Below are positions 22,301-31,714 of a stretch of 64,000 nucleotides of DNA, piece after piece. The notes under the pieces are model-generated. The model had not been told where the DNA came from, did no database searches, and saw nothing but the letters and a program-made list of their open reading frames with translations. Each line of letters starts with the position of its first letter. Position 1 is the stretch's first letter. The stretch lies in the NCBI RefSeq assembly GCF_001039355.2, contig NW_019775714.1, forward strand, positions 80,574 to 144,573, read 5' to 3'. This DNA comes from Lingula anatina. Lineage: Eukaryota > Brachiopoda > Lingulata > Lingulida > Lingulidae. The position numbers and the translations under genes are program-made.

Positions 22301-25067
22301 AATCTCATATCACTAGCAAGCTTACATGGTCTTAAACCATGAGGAAGACTATTACTATTTCTGGACTGAATAACAATTAAGTTGTTATGCAATTGTCTCC
22401 TCTCACAGGTTTTCCTCTTGTGAGCAGAGGTGTGCCCTATTGTGAGGGGAGGTATATAGATGTTGGATCATATTTTATCTTTAAAACAGATTCAGTCCAT
22501 TTTAAGACCAGTGTTGTAATAATTAGGATTGTGTTAGATCATTGGTGATCTAAAATTGCACTTTAAGACCAAATCAGCCACATAAGTTAAAAATCTCCGC
22601 TTACCCACATATTTATTTTTTACGCAATAATAATAATAGTATAGAATTCTAGGGTTTTGACAAAGTGGTTTCCAAATCTAATATTTCAACAAAATTTAAA
22701 AAGTTATATTAACAAACAGCTGCACTTCTCTATCCATATGTTTTGAATTAAAATGCCACATCATTGAAGCTCTCCTTCTACAATTATTAAGTTTGAAGAT
22801 TAATATCTTAAACCATCTTAGCTGTGGTTGCTAGTATACAAGTCTTAAGAAGAACAGTCAACATTAAAGTTTACATGAAACAGTTTCCAATTTGTAATGT
22901 TCAAAGAAAGCGAAAACGATTATATATGGCCAAAATTCCCATTCTAAATTTCGCTTTAAAATGTTGACATAGATACATAACATTGATTCCTTATTTCTGC
23001 ATACTTACTTCTATTTTCCTCTGAAAGAAAAATATGTCGTTGATGAAAATAATTGTATTATGAAATCAAATAACACATGATGTAGTCTCTTCTCCTACCA
23101 TTATCTAGGCTTTAAATGTTACATTATCTAATATTTGGATGTTCTTGTAAAAGTCTATATAACGCATCTAATATTACGGTTTGGATAAAACTGTTTCCAA
23201 ATTTAAATGTAAACCAAAGTCATTCATAATAATGTTATCCAAAGATTTCAGAGCATTAGTATTAAAAACCTGACATGAATTTATTTTATTCTTTCTGCTT
23301 TGTTCCATACTTACCTCTTAATTCTGAAATAAATAGATAACATGGATGAAATGTGCAAATTTACAATGAGCGTTATTTTATCAAAGCAATCCATTCTATT
23401 TAACTTTTTTTTTATAATTATTATACATCATTGTTCCTGAGGTACTTTTTTCATGTAAAGTTCATAATAAAACTTGCAATATTACTGTTAAGGTAAAATA
23501 TTTGATATCTTTAATTGAATTGGCAATCGAACTGAAGAAAAGTGATACATGACTTGTTGAGATTACTAAACAAATAGTCAAGTCAAATTAATTTCAAAAA
23601 ATAAAAAAAATTGACATATTGTTACTCTAGTGCACCTGATTTGGTCTTCAATCGTAATCTCATATCACTAGCAAGCTTACATGGTCTTAAACCATGAGGA
23701 AGACTATTACTATTTCTGGACTGAATAACAATTAAGTTGTTATGCAATTGTCTCCTCTCACAGGTTTTCCTCTTGTGAGCAGAGGTGTGCCCTATTGTGA
23801 GGGGAGGTATATAGATGTTGGATCATATTTTATCTTTAAAACAGATTCAGTCCATTTTAAGACCAGTGTTGTAATAATTAGGATTGTGTTAGATCATTGG
23901 TGATCTAAAATTGCACTTTAAGACCAAATCAGCCACATAAGTTAAAAATCTCCTCTTACCCACATATTTATTTTTTTACGCAGTAATAATAATAGTATAG
24001 AATTCTAGGGTTTTGACAAAGTGGTTTCCAAATCTAATATTTCAACAAAATTTAAAAAGTCATATTAACAAACAGCTGCACTTCTCTATCCATATGTTTT
24101 GAATTAAAATGCCACATCATTGAAGCTCTCCTTCTACAGTTATTAAGTTTGAAGGTTAATATCTTAAACCATCTTAGCTGTGGTTGCTGGTATACAAGTC
24201 TTAAGAAGAACAGTCAACATTAAAGTTTACATGAAACAGTTTCTAATTTGTAATGTTCAAAGAAAGCGAAAACGATTAAATATGGCCAAAATTCCCATTC
24301 TAAATTTTGCTTTAAAATGTTGACATAGATACATATCATTCATTCCTTATTTCTGCATACTTACTTCTATTTTCCTCTGAAAGAAAAATATGTCGTTGAT
24401 GAAAATAATTGTATTATAAAATCAAATAACACATGATGTAGTCTCTTCTCCTACTTTATGTAGGTGTTAGGCCTAAAATGTCAAATAATCTAATATTTAA
24501 TTGTTCTTGTAAAAGTCGTAAAACATTATTGAGTTTGAAGTTTAATATCTTAAACCATCTTAGCTGTGGTTGCTGGTATACAAGTCTTAAGAAGAACAGT
24601 CAACGTTAAAGTTTAGATAAAACAGTTTCTAATTTGTAATGTTCCAAGAAAGCGAAAACGATTATATATGGCCAAAATTTCCATTCTAAAGAAAAAGATG
24701 TCGTTGATGAAAATAATTATATTATAAATTCAAATAACATATGATGTAATCTCTCCTCCTACCCTTATGTAGGTGTGAGGCTTAAAATGTCCAATTATCT
24801 AATATTTACTTGTTCTTGTAAAAGTCTATATAACGCATGTAATATTACAGTTTGGATAGAACTGTTCCTAATTTAAAATGTTAACCAAAGTCATTCATAA
24901 TAATGTTATCCAAATATTTCAGGGCATAAAAACGTGACATGAATAGATTTTATTCTTTCTACTTTGTTCCATACTTACCCATTATTTCTGAAATAAAGAG
25001 ATAACATGGATGAAATACAAAATTTACAATGAGCGTTATTTTATCAAAGCAATCCATTCTATTTAAC

Positions 25068-25125
<58 letters not shown>

Positions 25126-26158
25126 AATCATTGTTCCTGAGGTACTTTTTTCATGTAAAGTTCATAAGGAAACTTGCAATATTTAAATGGGCAATCAAAC
25201 TGAAGAAAAGTGATACATGATTTGTTGAGATTACTAAATAAATATTCAAGTCAAATTGATAAAAAAAATCAAGAATTGCCATATTGTTACACTAGTGCGC
25301 CTGATTTGGTCTTCAAATGTAATTTCAGATCACTAGCAATCTTACATGGTCTCAAACCATGAGGAAGACTATTACTGGACTGCCTTCCATTGAAGTTGTT
25401 ATGCAAACTTCTCACCTAACAGGTGTTTCTTTTGTGAGCAGAGGTGTATTATGTGATGAAAAAGCAACTATTGTGGCTTGTGTGAAAGAACTTAGATCTT
25501 GGCTCAAGTCCAACTACTTAGCTTATAATAATGAAAAAACTGAATTAGTCCATTTCAACTCTAAGTTTTTCAAAGACAATACTGCACTTGATAGTATTAG
25601 AGTTGGGGATTCTTTTATAAAACCAACAACAGAAGTAAGGAACTTGGGTGTTATTTTTAATAACAAATGTGAAATGACATCACACATTAACAAAGCATGT
25701 GAAACATTAACAAAGTATGTGAAACATGCAATGTAAGAGTTTAGTTAAAACTCTTGCTGATTTACAACATTTAGCAAGAATATTGACATTAATATGAAAT
25801 ATTATATTTTTGAAGGTATACCTTGGTAAAAAAAAAAAAAAAAAAAAAAAAAAGATTTCTTTTTTTGCTCATTTATATGAAAGGCAAAATTGTGTAGTCA
25901 GTATTCAGAAACTTAAGAAAGTACCGAATGCATCTGCGATTCTGACATGATTTAAATGAAAATCTGGCTATTCTTTAATTTTCAAGGAATGATTCCCCAA
26001 GATAGGTACAGCATACCCTCACTACTGCTTTACAAAATCGTAGTCAGACGAATGCTTCATTAAGGTGAGGCCCGACAGCAATTAGTGAAAAAATCACAAA
26101 ACTTACCACCGGCCGTTTCACTTTTGGGGCCACTCGGATCATCTGGGGCTTCTGCCTT
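17000..26158 (-). CDS. Leader + micro-exon coiled coil + ankyrin-protease gene (gene span)
   Basis: Proposed transcript 5' to 3': leader exon ending at 26107, then micro-exons 24979-24987, 24365-24376, 23315-23323, 23009-23020, 21922-21930, 21616-21627, 20507-20515, 20200-20211, 19529-19540, and the main exon 17000-18498. Every junction is phase 1. The leader has AAG where its paralogue has the start ATG, and an in-frame TGA lies 9 nt further upstream. Translation must therefore begin elsewhere, or this copy is broken. The single N at 22247 lies inside the array, so the number of units is uncertain. Confidence 0.6.
19529..19540 (-). CDS. 12-nt micro-exon (SEWI)
   Basis: ctttcag | GTGAATGGATTG | gtaagtatt. 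In phase 1 after an A-ending exon it reads SEWI. Phase 2 gives TGA. It is the last micro-exon before the protease exon, about 1.03 kb downstream. Confidence 0.65.
20200..20211 (-). CDS. 12-nt micro-exon (VQSF)
   Basis: ctgtcag | TGCAAAGTTTCA | gtaagtatt; phase 1 reads VQSF. It pairs with the 9-nt exon 295 nt upstream. Confidence 0.65.
20507..20515 (-). CDS. 9-nt micro-exon (IRL)
   Basis: atttcag | TACGCTTGG | gtaagtata; phase 1 reads IRL. Confidence 0.65.
21616..21627 (-). CDS. 12-nt micro-exon (EESR)
   Basis: ctttcag | AGGAAAGTAGAA | gtaagtatg; phase 1 reads EESR. Confidence 0.7.
21922..21930 (-). CDS. 9-nt micro-exon (KLR)
   Basis: atttcag | AATTAAGAG | gtaagtatg. Phase 0 contains TAA; phase 1 reads KLR. 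Confidence 0.7.
23009..23020 (-). CDS. 12-nt micro-exon (EENR)
   Basis: ctttcag | AGGAAAATAGAA | gtaagtatg; phase 1 reads EENR. Confidence 0.7.
23315..23323 (-). CDS. 9-nt micro-exon (KLR)
   Basis: atttcag | AATTAAGAG | gtaagtatg; identical to the exon at 21922, in the neighbouring tandem unit. Confidence 0.7.
24365..24376 (-). CDS. 12-nt micro-exon (EENR)
   Basis: ctttcag | AGGAAAATAGAA | gtaagtatg; identical to the exon at 23009. Confidence 0.7.
24540..24720 (-). pseudogene. Array unit that has lost its 12-nt micro-exon
   Basis: The sequence follows the other units up to CCATTCTAAA and resumes at GAAAAAGATGTCGTTGATG. The intervening segment, which elsewhere holds the acceptor, 12-nt exon and donor, is deleted. 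Confidence 0.65.
24979..24987 (-). CDS. 9-nt micro-exon (EIM)
   Basis: atttcag | AAATAATGG | gtaagtatg. Phase 0 contains TAA. In phase 1 after the leader's G it reads EIM. It is the first micro-exon after the leader. Confidence 0.65.
25440..25852 (+). mobile_element. LINE reverse-transcriptase fragment with poly(A)
   Basis: An open frame ending at 25736 reads VKELRSWLKSNYLAYNNEKT, ELVHFNSKF, then VRNLGVIFNNK and HINKACETL. This is the C-terminal palm/thumb region of a non-LTR (CR1/Jockey-like) reverse transcriptase. It is truncated at both ends and followed by a poly(A) run at 25829-25852. It lies inside the first intron of the protease gene, in the opposite orientation. Confidence 0.75.
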
Positions 26159-26220
26159 TTTCCCTTCTCAGCTTCCTCTCACTTCAAATTTGACTGACTA
26201 AGAATCGGAACGAATGGATA
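26107..26220 (-). pseudogene. Leader exon of the protease gene, start codon absent
   Basis: Paralogue of 11185-11239 plus its 5' flank (both contain CCATTCGTTC and GAGAGGAA..GTGAG/CTGAG). In the matching frame it reads KAEAPDDPSGPKSETAG followed by G and the donor gtaagttt, phase 1. The codon aligned with the ATG is AAG (26156-26158). TGA occurs in frame at 26168-26170, with no ATG between. Type set to pseudogene because of the missing start; an alternative upstream exon could rescue it. Confidence 0.6.
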
Positions 26221-26956
26221 ATATGAATATACTGGGATGAGAATATCTAAGAACGAAGACAGTTTTTTTTTTACGTAAACATGTAGAATTATGCCATTAA
26301 CCCCATAGAGCCTGGCAGCATCTGACCTAGAAAGTGCCCTTGGTCCTGCGCCCTCTACCCAGATGCGCTCAATTTTACAGGCGACCTCATTTAATCAATG
26401 ATAATGTATTCACTTCTTTAGAAAACATCTAAAAACTGTACATTTTTAGAAAGTCAAGAATGTAAGTTTTAAGGTCATATCATTTTTTTTCACATATGTT
26501 AACTTAAGTAGAAAAAGCAGGAGTTTAAATATGAGACTTGCTTTTCTCGAAGAGAAGTAAAAAACAAAACTTTAATTTCAGCATGAACTTTCTTTTTCAC
26601 TTTACCAAATAATTTGTTGAAATTTTCTCATAAACATCTGAAATATGTATTAAACAATGTCAGAAAATTTCAGAAATATATCTTATTTAGTTTTTGAGAT
26701 ATAATAAATTTTCTGGGATGCGTGCTGTACCTAAAAACCTGCATCACGTCAGAGAGTTGCACAATTTACAGGCAGGCTAGCTGACTTGAAGACTTCCACC
26801 TAATTACTTTTTGTAATTACAAAAAGATTGTAAATTTAGTGCTTTTTACGATAGTTTTTCATAGTTTTTTTTTAATCAACTGAACCAAGATACTAATAAA
26901 ATTTTGTTTAGCACTCAAACCATATACAAGAATACAAACATTATCATGAGCAAACA
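26221..26956. other. Non-coding stretch
   Basis: AT-rich sequence with no supported gene. It would include the promoter of the protease gene, but no clear TATA box is seen. Confidence 0.35.
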
Positions 26957-27414
26957 TGTAACATGTGTATGTATGATGTATGATTGTGGTTGTAGAGAAG
27001 TGTGTTCGTGACTTATCGTTTGTGTCCGTGTGTCTTCGTTTCTATATAAAACACGCCCCTCTTTGTTTCGCGGCACATTCGTTTCTTGTTTCTGCCATGT
27101 TCACACACAGGTATGATAGACTTGATTGGTTTACTTTTCATTTTCTTTGTGTTTAGATGTTGTATTTCTCTAAGTTTAGTTTGATCATTTCAGTGCTTAT
27201 CATTTATTTTCATCCTTGTTTAGTTTAGAAATTTAGTAAGTATCTTTAGGTCAATTATGTTATTCATTTAATTTTTTCTAAGTTTGTTCAGTTCTGCATT
27301 AAGTTCATTTTATTTATTTGTAAATTATTAAAAGACATTCGTTTCTTGTTTCTGCCATGTTCACACACAGAGTACACTCGGGTTCGTAAATAAAGTATAT
27401 TGAGAGCTGTTACA
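26957..27414 (+). mobile_element. LTR of an LTR retrotransposon
   Basis: Begins TGTAACA and ends TGTTACA. Contains a TATATAAA box (about 27043-27050) and AATAAA (27389-27394). A primer-binding site follows directly. A 36-bp segment is present twice (27075-27110 and 27335-27370). No second LTR is found in the window, so the element is truncated or incomplete. Confidence 0.75.
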
Positions 27415-27418
27415 TTTT

Positions 27419-27436
27419 TGGCGCCCGAACAGGGAC
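27419..27436 (+). other. Primer-binding site, tRNA-Lys type
   Basis: TGGCGCCCGAACAGGGAC lies four bases after the LTR end. It is complementary to the 3' end of animal tRNA-Lys(UUU), a primer used by several retroelement lineages. The sequence downstream (27437-27860) has only short broken reading frames and no recognisable gag or pol. Confidence 0.8.
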
Positions 27437-27859
27437 CCGAGTAAACTCAATCGTGTGACTAGATTGGGATAGTGGAAGACTGCCCACATCACTGATGATG
27501 CCAATCAGATCATTGTCAATGAGAGAATGAGAACCTGGCTATCTGCATGGACGTGAACGATGTCAACAAAGCTCTGACGAGGCATTCAAGTCGGCATACG
27601 ACAGAAGTGTAAGCAGAGTGTGTGATTGTTACGGCAAGTGGAGTCCAGTTCCGATGTCTACGAGGCTGTAAAGGGACAACGCCCACCACGTCCACGTATT
27701 ACGCAACGTGTATTGACCCCGCTGGCGAACTGCTAGTACTTAACTGGAGCTTTGAAGGCGTGACCGGGTTCCGCAAGCTGTCTCATGTGGTACGTGTAAC
27801 CCTGCGACTACTGAAACGTGCATATAAGGACGCTGTTTTAGCTGTCGGGACTGTGTAAT

Positions 27860-29700
27860 TTGAATCCCGCGGGAATGAACTGTGAGTAACAGACTGTGTA
27901 AAACAATCTATTGTAGATCTACTGTATATATTCTTGTAAATATTTCTTACCCGTATTTTTCTATAATCAATATTTCGCTAGATTTAGCAGTTAGATGTAA
28001 ATAGAGACTGGGATTTAAGTCTAATTAGAGAGGTCTTCTTATTCAGACTAAATATTTGAGGATACGCAGTTTAACATTACAGTTATTGTTAGTTTTCTGT
28101 AGTGTTCAGGTAGAATATTCTGCACTTCACCCATAATTACACAGGGATTGTTATATTTCTTGGTTAAGTAGTAAACGTAGTGGGTCGGCTGCGTAAACAG
28201 ATTTGGTTGAATTTTGCTATCAGTCTTCGGTTGAAGGCCGAAGCTAAGTGAAATTAATCTCTGCTGTTGTTTATTAGAGTTCATTAGTGGCTCGTTATAT
28301 AATTGCCAGTAGTTTCTTTCTATTGCATTGTCATATATTCATTCATACTGCTGTAGTGATATTAGTACAGAGACATTTGAGTTTTGATATTATCATTTTG
28401 TCACCAGCAGTAGTATTAAAATTGGTAGTAAACTTTGTCAGTAACATTGAATCTGTGTATGCGTGTCAACACACATGTCCAATTATTAAGGCGTTGTGAT
28501 ATTAGTTTGACATTGCTGTTAGAATGCTGTGGGATTAATTAACTGCCTTTTATTTTTGCTTTCATTTAGAATTTTAATTTAAGTTTGTGACATTTTGTTG
28601 TTGTAGTCACATATCATTAATCACAGCACAAAAACAAATCTTTCCGATTTTTCAGCCTCCGCGGAATGACGTCGGAACAGTGCAAGCTGGCCTTTACAAC
28701 GCGCGACTGAATGACGTTTTTCCGCGCAGGAGTACCCCTTTCTCTTTTACACGGCCTTTCAACAGGCGTAATTTCGTTCGTCTTTCTTCGCGACTGAACA
28801 ACGTTTTTCCGCAGTGGTCCTGCCTTGGTATTATGTGACGGTCGTTATTGGGTTGTGACTGACATTTAAGAACATGAGATTTCAATGGAACTGAAATATT
28901 TATATTGTTAATTCCTTTCAAAATTTCATTTTATTATTCTAGGTGCGCTACATGTACACTGTATATACTGACGAAAGGCGTGATCATCCCCATAAGAACA
29001 TCTCTCCTGAGGAAGCTTCCCCCGAGGGCTTATCATATTTTGTTATTCATCATTTCATTTCTCTTTGCTGATTTATCCCTAGAAGTTGTATTTGATCTAT
29101 CAAATCCAGTCCAACTCACAGTCGTCTCAAAAACCATTTTAAATTAATACAGATTGCTTAGAAGCGATATCAAAGTCTATATTTAAAGCATGATCATGAT
29201 TTCCATGAAATTGCAATGAATTATAATGAATAAGACTTGGTCAAAGGCCATGCTGTTTGATTATTAAAAGTTTGGCCGCGGCCTTGGATATGCAACTCTG
29301 ATTGCAGCAACATAACTGACTACCATTTAACTTGTCGCTTGTACTATAGAAATTGTTAATCACACTTACGTTTACAATCTGGATTTTATAGGATACGTTT
29401 TAAGGTGTCTCCGGAGTAAAAAATCATTTCACTGAAATCATGATGCACAGTCAGTGCATTTTTATTATTTTTTTTTTTTTCAATTGATAAGGTGTATTAA
29501 TAAAGATTCCTTAGTCGATCGCGATTTAGACTGCGGCAGTTTAAATAGATCTTAAGTTTATTACACTGATGGACGTAGTGCTTATGCTTTGAATCAGCGT
29601 GTGTAGTGGTGCAACCAATCTTTAATTAATAAGGGAGTTGGAAGAACCAGCGGGTGACCGTTAAACGTTCTAATATTTAATCAACACTGAGCGGAGAACA
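27860..29700. other. Remnant or intergenic sequence
   Basis: No supported gene. A short imperfect repeat (CGCGACTGAAYRACGTTTTTCCGC) occurs at about 28703 and 28789. Confidence 0.3.
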
Positions 29701-29717
29701 AACAAAAAAGGATAAAG

Positions 29718-29957
29718 ATGTGTCACTCTATGCGCTGGTGGCCGGGGAAATTTCAACAAAACCCGACTAACAACAATGTACGTCACGGTCTCCTTCAATA
29801 TTTCATCCAGCTAAAAGACGAAAACAAAATTACGTTAATACCAATGTTGACTGGAGATGCATTAGAATTTTTTTTGATGAATAAGTGTTGCCCCACAACT
29901 GATCGTAGTACATCCCACGATAAGATTTCGCTCGATAGACCATGTCTAGAACCATAA
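29718..29957 (+). pseudogene. Possible retrotransposon gag relic
   Basis: A 79-codon frame reads LLQYFIQLKDENKITLIPML then TGDALEFF. This resembles the capsid region of Gypsy-type gag proteins, where a short helix is followed by LxGxAxxxF. It is too short to be functional. It may belong to the element whose LTR is at 26957, but that is not shown. Confidence 0.35.
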
Positions 29958-30665
29958 GTAAACCATTAGTTCTAAACTAGCTGTCATAAAAAAACCTTGC
30001 TTGAAAAACTGAATAACTTTAAGACCATTGTTATTTTGCAAGGTTAAGCAGCGATAAATGTGCTGATATATAGCAAACATTATCAATATGATGGGCTGTA
30101 ATACGTATATAACAAGAGTACTTTTCTATTGATGATGATATCTTGTATTGCTCATAGTGGGTGAGGAAGATCTAGAGAAGGGGGTGGTTAAACCACGTAA
30201 GTGAAGAATCACTGCACATTAAAAGTGAATCGTGTGTCACTTTTACACGGTTTCTGCTAATGAAAATGTATCATATCGCAATATACTGATTTCTTCATAG
30301 AAATTCATTTTTTTCACATGAAAATAAGTAAATCGCCGCAAGTCAAAAACGGCTATTTTGTTTATAAGTTCTGGGCTTTGACAGAAAAGGACAGGCCTGC
30401 TTTAGATGACAGCCGGATTCGGTTGTATTTGTATGGGGATTGCTACCAGTAATTAACACAGTTTTCACATGAAGTACCATTGGAACACGATGGTCGAGAG
30501 ATGACTCATGAGCTGAGGTCAGTATAACAAGCAGCATGGTGGCCAATAAGCTATTTAATCTTTTATGTAACCTCTCTCCAACCGCGGTGATGAAGGCTTA
30601 TAAACCAAGTGTTTTGGTTTCTCACTTCTTTGTTTAAGCACAGCCCCCCCCCCCTCTTTTTTTCA

Positions 30666-30724
30666 GGACTCTGCAGCTGATGAAGGTCACTTGTTGACCG
30701 ACAAGCGCTTTCTGCAACCAGTCC
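30666..30724 (+). ncRNA. Hammerhead-ribozyme-like motif, core mutated
   Basis: Layout: stem I GGACT...TGCAG (30666-30676) pairs with CTGCA...AGTCC (30712-30724), leaving a small internal loop. CTGATGA is at 30677-30683. Stem II is GGTCA/TGACC with a 5-nt loop (30685-30699). GACA (30700-30703) stands where GAAA is required, and a minimal self-complementary stem III AAGC/GCTT follows. Everything but A14 (C here) fits. Minimal stem III hammerheads are known from Penelope-like elements and retrozymes. Probably inactive. Confidence 0.5.
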
Positions 30725-31158
30725 AACCCCCCTTTTTTTTCGTTTCCCCAGCCGCACTGTGCGTATCTCGTACAGTCGGCCCTTCAGGTCAAACACATGC
30801 AGAGGCGAGACTCCCCTCTCACATCATACTGAAGTGAAACAACAGCCGATAATATTGAATACGGAAATAAATAGTTATCTAACATAATTCGAATCAGAAT
30901 TATAAGACGGACACGTTCTATCACCGTTGTCATCTCTTCACAATCACGTGATAACGCATCTAAGGGACTTTTATACTTCAATCTAAACTCTAACGTCCCA
31001 AAAACAATCTCAAAGCTTTTAACCAGGGGCGCTGTCAAAACACACGTCCCCAGGGGCCCAGTCCTGGATCGTGTTATTTTGATAAGAGTTAGTTTAACTA
31101 AGACATGAGCCGACCACCCCTAAACAACGAATATTAAATCGCAACTACAAAGGGGAGG

Positions 31159-31660
31159 ATGTGGTGTGGTGTGAAGATAGCCACAGAGACAGAGTACAAA
31201 GTATATGTACAGGAAAAACGAGAGGATGAAGACAGTAAGTGGTTTTATTCCTTTTGTTATTTTCATAACATTCATTTATTTTCATTTTTAATAATTGATT
31301 ATCAATGTGTGTTGATAAATTACCAAGTCTTTGATTTTATTACATTCTCCATGTCTGTTGTAATGATAGGATACATGCATTCTTGTAATTCTCAATCCTG
31401 ATACTTTCTCTGAATTTTTTTAGTCAGACATGCTGTTCCCTTTACCCTGTTATGTTTAATACGCCATTACACATTATATTTTGATATAATTTTGTTATAT
31501 CTTCACAGAAACCGTTAAGAAGGACACCGCAATTGGAAAAAAGGAAAGGGCGATAGCAGCACTGAACAAGGGGAAGTCGTTGAAAGTCGCAACGGCAGAA
31601 ATATCAGACGCGGGGGTCTGCCAGGCTAAAGAAGTGCTCAAATTGATGTGTGGAAAATAA
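31159..31660 (+). CDS. Small two-exon gene, unknown function
   Basis: Exon 1, 31159-31234: ATG, then ...KVYVQEKREDED and donor gtaagtgg, phase 1. Exon 2, 31509-31660: acceptor ...tcttcacag, fully open to TAA 31658-31660, reading KKERAIAALNKGKSLKVA, ISDAGVC and AKEVLKLMCGK. The 75-residue product is Lys-rich. The segment KGKSLKVATAEISDAG has the look of a helix-turn-helix, but no family is recognised. Upstream exons are possible because the ATG is not preceded by an in-frame stop nearby. Confidence 0.5.
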
Positions 31661-31714
31661 TTTACACGCAAGGGCGATTTGATGTGTGGAAAATAATTTA
31701 CACGCAAGGACGAT
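31643..31714 (+). repeat. 36-bp tandem duplication across the stop codon
   Basis: TTGATGTGTGGAAAATAATT and the following bases are repeated once immediately downstream, so the C-terminal codons and stop of the two-exon gene are present twice. Confidence 0.8.

Larger units (their letters stand above)
19300..25440 (-). repeat. Tandemly duplicated intron units carrying the micro-exons
   Basis: The units have a period of about 1.36-1.40 kb where complete. Each contains a 9-nt exon, about 300 nt, a 12-nt exon and about 1.05-1.1 kb of intron. Recurring landmarks are TCTTAAGAAGAACAGTCAAC, the hairpin TTAGATCA-TTGG-TGATCTAA (21110, 22535, 23889) and CATGGTCTTAAACCATG (22325, 23680; one change at 25345). 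The units around 21.4-22.2 kb and 22.8-23.6 kb are almost identical and are separated by the N at 22247. A (TTA)n tract is at 25070-25122 and a (TAAA)n tract near 19347-19385. Confidence 0.8.

Noticed and set aside
25029-25220. Tyr-rich ORF
   Set aside because: Translation of a (TTA)n microsatellite.
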